Shown piece by piece: positions 8,158 through 14,807 of a stretch of 64,000 nt of DNA. Each line of letters opens with the position of its first letter. Position 1 is the first letter of the stretch. The stretch comes from DASPKT01 sp035626475 (lineage in GTDB: Bacteria; Pseudomonadota; Alphaproteobacteria; Azospirillales; Azospirillaceae): positions 1 to 64,000 of the forward strand of contig DASPNP010000035.1 in assembly GCA_035626475.1 (NCBI GenBank), read 5' to 3'. The translations under genes were made by a program, and so were the position numbers. A model generated the notes under the pieces. It was not told where the DNA came from. It worked only from the letters and a program-made list of their open reading frames with translations, and did not search any database.

Positions 8158-8751
8158 ATGCCGTTCAGAGATCGTGTTGCGAATGATGCTGCCCTTAGTT
8201 CGCGAATATTTGCTTCCGTTCTCGGTCGGGAGGGCAGCGCGCATTTTGACATTCATCTCGACTCGCGTCAAATCCCAACGCTTGGCGCAGGATCGGCGCT
8301 GGCGTCCGGAACGGACCGCCCGTATACGCTCATGGAACGAGAAGAAATAAATGTAAGATTAGGGGCCGCCAACCCCAAATACTCGTTAGACCAAAATGGT
8401 TATAACATACTTTCCGATGTTTTAACACTGGTCAATCAGAATAAAAATCAAGCTGCACTGGAATTGTTGATCTCAGGCAAAAGCGGTAACCCATCACTTG
8501 GAAGGCGGCTTTCGGAACCGGAAAGAGACAATCTTCTTCGATGGGAGATAGATCAGCAGCTCGATGCTACTGATAGGAATTTCCGGAACAGGCTTGCAGA
8601 GTTGGTCCGGGACGGGCAGACGCAGGCTACTATCCAATCACTGGTAGAGGGAATGTCAAGCAACCAAGTTGAGGGGGTCTTCATCGTCAACAATGTGACC
8701 GTAGATTTGAACGCTGCCGGCGGAACCTACATCGACTGGGCCTGCGCCTGA
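8158..8751 (+). CDS. hypothetical protein, possibly T4-lysozyme-like
   Basis: Encodes 197 residues without a signal peptide. The N-terminus has LGREGSAHF followed by HLDSRQIPTLGAGSAL, that is Glu25-x9-Asp35-x5-Thr41 before a GxGS turn. Phage T4 lysozyme (GH24) has Glu11, Asp20 and Thr26 in nearly the same spacing and context, so a muramidase-type fold is possible. The rest is helical with several acidic patches and ends in a short beta-rich tail (GVFIVNNVTVDLNAAGG). It sits between a secreted protein gene and a phage tail-type gene remnant, consistent with a phage or contact-dependent effector. The call is a motif-level resemblance only. Confidence 0.5.
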   Translation: MPFRDRVANDAALSSRIFASVLGREGSAHFDIHLDSRQIPTLGAGSALASGTDRPYTLMEREEINVRLGAANPKYSLDQNGYNILSDVLTLVNQNKNQAALELLISGKSGNPSLGRRLSEPERDNLLRWEIDQQLDATDRNFRNRLAELVRDGQTQATIQSLVEGMSSNQVEGVFIVNNVTVDLNAAGGTYIDWACA

Positions 8752-8762
8752 AGGAGAGCACC

Positions 8763-9518
8763 ATGAATTATGACATTCGCTATCGCGAGGACGGCCGGGT
8801 GGTCACTTAGGCCGAGTTCGTCAATACTCTCGGGCATGTAAGCCTCCCCGCGTCGGTGACCACGGAAACCCTGGCAGCCTTCGGCGTCGATGCCGTGTTC
8901 CCGGGGGCGCAGCCCACGCTGGGGCGCTACGAGGCGATGCGCCGGGTCGGGCCTGTCCTGGATGAGGCGAAGGGCATCTGGGAGTGGCGCCACGAGGCGC
9001 ATGATTACCGCCGCGACATGGACCAGGCGCAGCTCTCCGCCCTGCTCGAGGCGCGCCGCGCCGAGATGCGGACGCAGGTCACGGCGCAGCGCGAGGCCCG
9101 AATGGCGGCTGGGTATGAGCATGATTTCGGTGCCCGGGAGGCGGAACTCGAGGACGGGACCGTCGAGCCGGCGGGCATTCGCCGGCTGCAGACTCGTCCG
9201 GAGGACCAGCTGCGTTGGACCACATTGGGGCTTTCCTGCCTGGCCGAAATGTCGGCTGGACGCGGCGATGCGCCGGTGCGTCCGCTGAAGACCGCCGACA
9301 ACGCAGAGGTTCCGGTTACCGCAGCGGAGGCATTCACCGTCGTCACCGCTCTCCAGGGCCACATGGGACAGATCCTGGATCGTGAGCGGGCGCTGAAGAA
9401 GGCGATCGCCCGAGCGGCATCGCTGAAGGCGCTCGATGCCACGCAGATCAATGAAGGCTGGCCGGGTGAGCCGGAAACTCCCAGGAAGCCGAACGGCAAG
9501 CGGCAGCCAAAGATTTGA
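8763..9518 (+). pseudogene. phage DUF4376-type tail protein, interrupted by an amber codon
   Basis: A strong AAGGAGAG site precedes ATG 8763 and the peptide MNYDIRYREDGRVVT, then TAG at 8808-8810, after which the same frame stays open to 9518. The downstream part contains QREARMAAGYEHDF and a C-terminal LQTRPEDQLRW ... VTAAEAFTVVTALQGHMGQIL ... RERALKKAIARA pattern, which is typical of the DUF4376 domain in phage tail-fibre operons. With the stop, only a GTG at 8856 could start the long part, and no ribosome-binding site is apparent there. The simplest reading is a recently inactivated phage gene; amber read-through is the alternative. Confidence 0.72.
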
Positions 9519-9610
9519 GGTCGGCAGCGGATCGGGACGAGGTCGGCATTGTGCAGGACCATTCCCGATTTCCATAAATATCCATATCCCGTTCGGCTGC
9601 GGTTTTGGGG

Positions 9611-10045
9611 TGGACTCAAAATTGAGGTGCGACAAACCAATGTTTTCAGTGGTTTGGCATGGGAGTCGCACATGGGGTCCACCTACTCTCACCTGAGCCT
9701 GGGCGAGCGCCGCTGGATCGAGGAGATGTTGAACGCCCGGTTCTCGGTGACGCGCATCGCGGACGAGTTGGGCCGGCATCGCTCAACCGTGCACCGGGAG
9801 ATCGCCCGCAACTTCCACCACACGGCGTTCCGCGACCGCTTTGGCAACGGCTACCGCGGCTACCACAGCGTTGCCAGGGACCGGTCCCCGGCGGCGCTGT
9901 CAGCGCTCAGCGACAAGCTGAATGCCACGCCAAGACGATGCCTGGGCTACCGCACCCCGACCGAGGTCTTCCAAGCCAGGCTGGCACAGCTTATGGGGGC
10001 TGAGTAGACTAGGTGAACAACCTGTCGCACTTCGGGTTGAGCCCA
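9611..10045 (+). mobile_element. IS30-like element, internally deleted
   Basis: Imperfect terminal inverted repeats bound the element: the left end at 9611-9634 begins TGGACTCAAAA and ends AGGTGCGACA; the right end at 10023-10045, read on the complement, begins TGGGCTCAA and ends AAGTGCGACA. Between them is a fused transposase remnant of about 110 codons. At about 435 bp the element is far shorter than a full IS30 member (roughly 1-1.2 kb). It keeps both ends, so an intact IS30 transposase elsewhere in the genome could move it. Confidence 0.75.
9672..10007 (+). pseudogene. IS30-family transposase, catalytic core deleted
   Basis: The 111-codon frame joins the N-terminal helix-turn-helix of an IS30 transposase (SHLSLGERRWIEEML, VTRIADELGRHRSTVHREI, then FRDRFGNGYRGYHS) directly to the typical C-terminus (LNATPRRCLGYRTPTEVF). 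The ~200 residues in between, which hold the DDE catalytic triad, are missing, with the reading frame preserved. The product may still bind element ends and could act as a repressor or dominant-negative protein. ATG 9672 lies 38 nt inside the left inverted repeat. Confidence 0.85.
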
Positions 10046-10240
10046 TCGCGGGTAGAAGAAATCGGGCGCGACCGCGACCGCCGCCTGTGCCCATGAGGAC
10101 TGCCTGGCTGAAAGCGGCTCCGGCGTCGGGGACTGCCCCGCCGCCCGCCCCGGATGGCGCTCCCGCTCCGGCGCGCGAGCGGGTTGCCGATCCTCGTCCG
10201 ACCTGGAATGCTGCCGGCCTGCCCGCAGAAGGATGCGACG

Positions 10241-11023
10241 ATGCCCATGACCCCGTTCACCCAGGTCCTCGCCATGGCCGACGGATCGGGCGCCGACGTG
10301 CCCGACGACTGGTCACAGGGACGGGCCGGCTTCGGCGGTATCGTCGCGGCCCTGGCGCTGACGGCCGCCCGCCGGGAAGTGACGCCGGACTGGCCGCTGC
10401 GCTCCTTCACCATCAGCTTCTGCGGCCCGGCCGTGGGCGGGGTGGAGTTCGCGGTGCGGACCCTGCGCGCCGGCCGGACGGCCGCCTTCATCGAGACGCT
10501 GGTCCACCAGGGCGGGAGCGCCTGCGCGTCGGCCACCTTCTGCTTCGGCCCGGCGAGGCCCTCCATCGTCGCCCTGCCCCCGTCCCTCCCCATGCCCGCC
10601 GGGCCGCCGGAGGACCACCCGGCCATTCCCGGGCAGGCGGAGGGCGTGCCCGCCTTCATGCGCCATTTCGAGGTCCGGCCGGTGGCCGGCATGGTGTTCG
10701 AGGGCAGCGACGGGACGGAGCTGCGCTGGTGGGTCCGGCACCGGGACGCGGCCGCGCGGGGCACCGAGGCGGGGCTGGTGGCGCTGCTGGACACGCTGCC
10801 CCCCGCGGCGTCCGTGCGGCTGCCGCGGCCGGCGCCGATGGCCAGCCTGCAATGGATGGCGGACCTGGACGGCGGCGGCATCGCCACCGACGAGGGCTGG
10901 TACCTGCTGCGCAGCGCCGCCGACCATGCCGGCGGCGGCTTCTCCGGCCAGACCATGACGGCGTGGGACCGCGCCGGCCGAGCGCTGGTCCATCACCGCC
11001 AGTCGGTCGGCCTGTTCGCCTGA
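10241..11023 (+). CDS. acyl-CoA thioesterase, TesB/4HBT_3-like
   Basis: Encodes 260 residues with the two-hotdog layout of the thioesterase-like superfamily (PF13622): the first half has QGRAGFGGIVAALALTAA, a Gly-Gly turn leading into the hotdog helix, and the second half has LQWMADLDGG followed by TMTAWDRAGRALVHHRQS. Proteins of this type hydrolyse acyl-CoA to free acid and CoA in the cytosol. The start is set at 10241 (MPMTPF) because an AGAAGGA site lies 6 nt upstream; the open frame extends 29 codons further but that part is low-complexity. It stands alone, between the IS30 remnant and a convergent sensor gene. Confidence 0.75.
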   Translation: MPMTPFTQVLAMADGSGADVPDDWSQGRAGFGGIVAALALTAARREVTPDWPLRSFTISFCGPAVGGVEFAVRTLRAGRTAAFIETLVHQGGSACASATFCFGPARPSIVALPPSLPMPAGPPEDHPAIPGQAEGVPAFMRHFEVRPVAGMVFEGSDGTELRWWVRHRDAAARGTEAGLVALLDTLPPAASVRLPRPAPMASLQWMADLDGGGIATDEGWYLLRSAADHAGGGFSGQTMTAWDRAGRALVHHRQSVGLFA

Positions 11024-11043
11024 GGCGCCTCCGGCGCCGGGCC

Positions 11044-12423
11044 TCAGAGCTGGAAGGCCACGGTCACGCTGGTGCCGGGGCCGTTATCGAGGGTCAGCGT
11101 GCCGTCGACCTGGCGGACCAGGCTGCGCACCAGCTGCGAGCCCACCCCCTCGCGCCGCCCCGCCGCGTCCGGCATGCCGGCGCCGTCGTCGGCCACGGTC
11201 AGGCGGACCAGTTCGCCGGCCCGCTGCAGCCGCACCGCCACCCGGCCGCGCCGGCCGGCGGGGAAGGCGTGCTTGAAGGCGTTGGTGATGAGCTCGCCGG
11301 CGATCATGCCCAGCGGGATGGCGCGGTCGACCGGCAGGGTGACCGGCTCCACGTCGCACTCGATGAGGATCTCGTCGCGCCCGAGGGTCCCGTCGACCCC
11401 GGTCGCCACCTCGCAGATGAACTCGTCCAGCGGCACGTTGGTCAGGTCGCCGCCCTTCATCAGCCGCCGCTGCACCGCCGCGATGGCGCGGACCCGGGCC
11501 GCCAGCCGCTGGAAGGAGGCGACCACCACCGGCTCGGAACGGTAGCCGGCGGCCTCCATGTCGATCAGCGCCAGGATGAGCTGCAGGTTGTTGTAGACCC
11601 GGTGCACGATCTCGCGCATCAGCAGCTCGCGCTCGTCCAGGGCCCGGCGCAGCGCGGTGACATCGGTCAGCAGCCCCTCCATCTCGCCGCCGTCGCCCGG
11701 CACCGGCCTCAGATCCAGCAGGGCGGAGACGGTGCGGCCGGAGGGCGTGCGCAGCGCCACCTCCCGCCCGGCGATGCCGGCCCCGGCGGCCTCCCGCCAG
11801 AGCCCGGCGCCGTCCGTGTCCTCCAGCATCGCCCGAAGGTCGGCGCCGCCCGCGTCCTCCAGCCCCAGGATGTCCGCCATGGCGGGGTTGGCGTCCAGCA
11901 GCCTGCCGTCGCCGCCCGTGGCGAAGACGCCGACCGAGACGCCCGTCCACAGCTCGCGGTAGCGCCCTTCCGCCCGGCGCAGCGCCTCGCGCTCGGAGCG
12001 GCGGCGGGCCAGGCCCAGCAATGCCGCGTGCAGCCGGGGCAGCCGCTCCCGCCCCTTCACCACATAATCGTCGATGCCGGCCTTCATCGCCGCCACCGCG
12101 CCGTCCTCGCCCAGCGACCCGGTGAAGAGCACGGCGGCGCAGTCCGGGTCGGTGGCGCGGATGCGCTTGAAGACGCTGAGCCCATCCGACCAGCCTAGCG
12201 AGAAGTCCAGCACGGCGATGTCGATCGGCCCGCCCCGGCCCAGCGCACCCTCCAGCTCGTCCGCCGTGCCGACCTCCATCAGCTCGGCATGCGGAAGGGC
12301 CCGCTCGATCTCGCGGCGGGTCAGGGTGCGGTCGTCGGGATTGTCGTCGACGAGGATGACGCGCATGGAACCCGTCAGCGGCATGAGGACGCGCCGTGCC
12401 ACAGGTTCGGACGGGTGACCCAT
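11044..12423 (-). CDS. hybrid: N-terminal receiver, PAS and HWE/HisKA_2 histidine kinase
   Basis: Encodes 459 residues. Residues ~20-140 form a CheY-like receiver (VILVDDNPDD, phosphoacceptor in VLDFSLG, VVKG lysine); ~150-265 a PAS-like sensor; ~270-355 a HisKA_2-type dimerisation domain with the box EIVHRVYNNLQLI; ~355-459 an HWE/HATPase domain (GELITNAFKHAFP, DDGAGMP). Soluble, so probably a cytosolic sensor. Odd point: the phospho-His box usually reads HRVKNNLQ; here the Lys is Tyr. Such receiver-kinase proteins take part in general-stress and light signalling in alphaproteobacteria. The start at 12423 has AAGGG nearby; ATG 12366 (MRVILVDD) is the main alternative and would begin right at the receiver. 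Confidence 0.85.
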   Translation of the reverse strand: MGHPSEPVARRVLMPLTGSMRVILVDDNPDDRTLTRREIERALPHAELMEVGTADELEGALGRGGPIDIAVLDFSLGWSDGLSVFKRIRATDPDCAAVLFTGSLGEDGAVAAMKAGIDDYVVKGRERLPRLHAALLGLARRRSEREALRRAEGRYRELWTGVSVGVFATGGDGRLLDANPAMADILGLEDAGGADLRAMLEDTDGAGLWREAAGAGIAGREVALRTPSGRTVSALLDLRPVPGDGGEMEGLLTDVTALRRALDERELLMREIVHRVYNNLQLILALIDMEAAGYRSEPVVVASFQRLAARVRAIAAVQRRLMKGGDLTNVPLDEFICEVATGVDGTLGRDEILIECDVEPVTLPVDRAIPLGMIAGELITNAFKHAFPAGRRGRVAVRLQRAGELVRLTVADDGAGMPDAAGRREGVGSQLVRSLVRQVDGTLTLDNGPGTSVTVAFQL

Positions 12424-12534
12424 GTCGCCCTTCGGCGGACTAGGCCATTTCCCGTCGAAAGCCCGGCTGGCGGCAACACAGAGGGGAATGGCTTCATGGC
12501 CCCTCTGGTTCCGTCCCGCCTGCCGAAGAAGTCG

Positions 12535-12921
12535 ATGTCCTTGAGAATCCTGATCGCCGAAGACGAGGCCCTGATCGCCATGGAGGTCGAGGACGCGCTG
12601 ATCGAGGCGGGGTACGAGGTGGTGGCGGTGGTGAACCGGGCGTCGGACGCGCTGGCGAAAGCCGAGGCCCTGCGGCCGGACCTCTGCGTGATGGACATCC
12701 GCCTGCTCGACGGCAGCAGCCTGGAGGCCGCCGGCGCGATCCTGCGCGGCGGCGTCCCCGTGGTGCTGGCGTCAGGGCATGGCGGCGGTGAGGCGGCGGC
12801 GGCGGTCGGTACGCGCCACTGGCTGCACAAACCGTACAGACGGGCCGACCTGGTGAGGGCGGTGAAGGCCGCGGCGGCTCAGGCGGCGACGGCGACCCGG
12901 GCGGAGACCGGCGCCTCGTAG
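12535..12921 (+). CDS. single-domain response regulator
   Basis: Encodes 128 residues, a lone receiver: acidic pocket EDEALIAMEVEDAL, phosphoacceptor Asp in CVMDIRLLDGSS, a Ser/Gly-rich switch region (VLASGHGG) and conserved Lys in LHKPYRRADL. Receivers of this kind commonly act downstream of HWE kinases, and the gene is divergent from the receiver-HWE kinase at 11044-12423, which makes that kinase its likely partner. ATG 12535 begins right at the fold; ATG 12496, preceded by GAGGGGA, would add 13 residues. The 3' end overlaps the convergent Crp/Fnr gene by 43 nt. Confidence 0.85.
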   Translation: MSLRILIAEDEALIAMEVEDALIEAGYEVVAVVNRASDALAKAEALRPDLCVMDIRLLDGSSLEAAGAILRGGVPVVLASGHGGGEAAAAVGTRHWLHKPYRRADLVRAVKAAAAQAATATRAETGAS

Positions 12922-13601
12922 CCGCAGACGGCCTGCAGCCCGGCCCGGTCCAGCACCGACAGGAAGCCGCCGCCCAGCTGCACCAGCCCGCGGCCCTCCA
13001 GCTCCTGCAGGGTCCGCGAGACGTGCGTCACCGACAGGCCCAACGCGTCGGCCAGATGGGCGCGCTGCAGCGGGAACGGACACCAGCCGCCGCGGCACAG
13101 CGCGCGCTCCTCCATCCGCGTCAGCACGTCCAGCATCAGCCAGCTCATGCGTTCCAGCGCGTCGCGCCGCCCGATATTGGCCAGGAAGGTCTCCGCCCGC
13201 TCCGCCCTGAGCGCCAGCCGGCGCTGGACCGACAGGGCGAGGACCGGGTCGGCCGCCAGGTCGGCGGCCGTCAGCGGGGGCGAGCGGCGCACCGTCGCGG
13301 CGGTGACCGATTCGATGCAATGGCGGGTGGTGCCGTGCAGGACGGTGTCGATGCCGGCGGCGTCGCCGGGCAGCAGGATGTCCAGCACCTGCCGGGCCGA
13401 GTCCCCGACCGCCCGCGTGCGGATGGCCCAGCCCTCCTGCAGCAGCACGAGGCGCGCCGGCATGCCGGGGCCGACCAGCGTCACGCCGGAGGCGACGCGG
13501 ACCGTCTCGGTCGCGACCGCCGCCAGTTCGGCCTCGATGAGGTCGAAGCCACCCCCCGTCCCGCTCGCTGGGTGTGACATATGTGCGCTCTGATGATCCA
13601 T
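12879..13601 (-). CDS. Crp/Fnr-family transcription regulator
   Basis: Encodes 240 residues: an N-terminal cyclic-nucleotide-binding-like beta-roll (about 20-130, including VLLQEGWAIRTRAV, LDILLPGDAAGID), a dimerisation helix (ALRAERAETFLANIGRRDALERMSWLML) and a C-terminal winged helix (LADALGLSVTHVSRTLQELEGRGLV). No N-terminal cysteine cluster is present, so it is not an iron-sulphur FNR; the ligand is unknown. This subtype (short, no clear cAMP-binding Arg-Ser pair) is common in Rhodospirillales next to receivers. The start at 13601 (MDHQSAHM) was chosen over TTG 13610 and ATG 13580; none has a strong ribosome-binding site. Confidence 0.85.
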   Translation of the reverse strand: MDHQSAHMSHPASGTGGGFDLIEAELAAVATETVRVASGVTLVGPGMPARLVLLQEGWAIRTRAVGDSARQVLDILLPGDAAGIDTVLHGTTRHCIESVTAATVRRSPPLTAADLAADPVLALSVQRRLALRAERAETFLANIGRRDALERMSWLMLDVLTRMEERALCRGGWCPFPLQRAHLADALGLSVTHVSRTLQELEGRGLVQLGGGFLSVLDRAGLQAVCGYEAPVSARVAVAA

Positions 13602-13626
13602 GTTGATCAAAGGGAGGTTAGCCCCT

Positions 13627-13665
13627 ATGAAACGTTGGTCAGACTGCCACTTCCGCCCGGACTAA
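13627..13665 (+). CDS. possible 12-residue leader peptide
   Basis: ATG 13627 follows a strong Shine-Dalgarno (AGGGAGG, 13611-13617, spacing 9) and encodes 12 residues (MKRWSDCHFRPD) before TAA, 37 nt ahead of the receiver gene at 13703. The receiver itself has no strong site of its own. This may be a leader peptide or a chance match; no hairpin pair supports attenuation. Confidence 0.25.
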   Translation: MKRWSDCHFRPD

Positions 13666-13702
13666 GCCAGACTTTCCCGGCGCGCCCAGCTTCGACCTTC
13701 CC

Positions 13703-14155
13703 ATGCCCGTCAGCCCCCCGTCCCGCAGCAACGTCACGCCGCTCCCCGGGTCCCGCCGCAAGGTCCTGATCGTGGAGGACGACGCCGCCATCGCGCTGGC
13801 CGCCTTCAACCGGCTGCAGTCCCGCCGCTTCGAGGTCTGCGGCATCGCCGCGACCCTGGACGAGGCGTTGCGCATGGCGGCCGAGCACTGGCCCGACATC
13901 GTGGTCATGGACATCAGGCTGAAGGAGGGCAACGGCATCGAGGCGGCGCACCTGATCCGCTCCAACTACGCCTCCGCCATCCTGTTCGCGACGGCCTTCT
14001 GCGACGAGCACCGCGACCGGCTGCCGGAGGACACCTGGTGCCTGCAGAAGCCCTACGATATGAACGAGTTGCAGGACGCGCTGGAGGCGCTCTGCCTGAA
14101 CCGGGAGGGGCTGCCGATCCCGATCGCCCTGCCGCCGTCGCTGGTCCGGCTCTGA
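13703..14155 (+). CDS. single-domain response regulator
   Basis: Encodes 150 residues: a basic Ser/Pro-rich N-terminus of ~18 residues, then a receiver with VLIVEDDAAIALAAF, phosphoacceptor Asp in VVMDIRLKEGNGIEAAHLI, a Thr/Ala switch (LFATAFCDEH) and the Lys of LQKPYDMNEL. The C-terminal tail is Leu/Pro-rich and short, with no output domain. It is close in sequence style to the receiver at 12535, suggesting duplicated partners of PAS/HWE kinases. The gene is divergent from the Crp/Fnr gene, with which it shares a ~100-bp control region. Confidence 0.85.
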   Translation: MPVSPPSRSNVTPLPGSRRKVLIVEDDAAIALAAFNRLQSRRFEVCGIAATLDEALRMAAEHWPDIVVMDIRLKEGNGIEAAHLIRSNYASAILFATAFCDEHRDRLPEDTWCLQKPYDMNELQDALEALCLNREGLPIPIALPPSLVRL

Positions 14156-14200
14156 GGGTTCAGCCCGGGCACGGCCGCGATCCGGGGCAGCGTCGAGGGC

Positions 14201-14313
14201 GTGCGTGCTTCGACAGGCTCAGCATGAGGATGTTTTCGCTGCTCCCGATCGTCGAATGAAGCGGAGTGCTTGGCACTCCCCTCCCTCATCCTGAGCCTGT
14301 CGAAGGACGCACG
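14201..14313. repeat. palindromic REP-like element
   Basis: Two arms of about 29 nt face each other: 14201-14229 (containing CTTCGACAGGCTCAGCATGA) and 14284-14313 (containing TCATCCTGAGCCTGTCGAAG), separated by ~55 bp. The same consensus occurs widely in alphaproteobacterial intergenic regions as a dispersed palindromic element. Here it lies between two convergent genes, where the hairpin could also act as a terminator. Nothing else is visible in 14156-14354. Confidence 0.8.
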
Positions 14314-14354
14314 ACGCCCCAGCCTCTCCCCGGGCTCGAGGCGCCGCCCGGCTC

Positions 14355-14807
14355 TCACCCCGCCGGCGGGCGGTTCAGCACGACCCAGTAGAGCTGGAGC
14401 GTGCGCACCATCTCCATCAGGTCGGCCGCCCCCACCGGCTTCACCAGGTAGGAGTTGGCGCCGAGGTCGTAGGCGCGGGTGATGTCCGAATCCTGGTTGG
14501 ACGAGGTCAGCACCACCACGGGGATGCGCGAGACGGGCGGGTTGACGCGCCGCCATTCCAGCACGTCGAAGCCGGTCCGCAGCGGCAGCTTCAGATCCAG
14601 CAGGATGACCGCCGGCACGTGGCACCGCGCGCGCAGATCCGCCGGCCCGTTCCCCGCCAGGAAGTCGAGCGCCTGCTGACCGTCGGACACATGCACCACC
14701 GGGTTGCCCAGCCCCGCCTTGCGGAAGGCCCGCTTGATCAGGTCGGCGTCGTCCTCGTTGTCCTCCACCAGGAGGATGCAGGGCGCGCCCGTATCTTCGA
14801 TCGTCAT
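14355..14807 (-). CDS. Rcp1-type response regulator
   Basis: Encodes 150 residues: a receiver with LLVEDNEDDADLIKRAF, phosphoacceptor in VILLDLKLP, switch residues in VVLTSSNQDSD and Lys in YLVKPVGAADLMEMV. The EDNEDD signature and LKLP context are typical of Rcp1-like regulators that receive phosphate from PAS/phytochrome-type kinases. It is the last gene of a three-gene operon; its ATG (14807-14805) overlaps the stop of the upstream kinase as ATGA, and AGGA lies upstream. No output domain, so it probably acts by protein contact or passes phosphate on. Confidence 0.9.
   Translation of the reverse strand: MTIEDTGAPCILLVEDNEDDADLIKRAFRKAGLGNPVVHVSDGQQALDFLAGNGPADLRARCHVPAVILLDLKLPLRTGFDVLEWRRVNPPVSRIPVVVLTSSNQDSDITRAYDLGANSYLVKPVGAADLMEMVRTLQLYWVVLNRPPAG

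Noticed and set aside
2812..8810. Amber codon recoding, since TAG interrupts two otherwise open frames (Rhs A and DUF4376)
   Set aside because: TAG also ends the IS30 transposase remnant and the hydrolase fragment, both interrupted frames are in decayed mobile DNA, and no suppressor tRNA is visible in the window.
13601..13612. FNR/FixK box near the Crp/Fnr gene (TTGATCAA)
   Set aside because: The half sites lack the 4-bp spacer of the TTGAT-N4-ATCAA consensus, and the regulator has no iron-sulphur cysteines.
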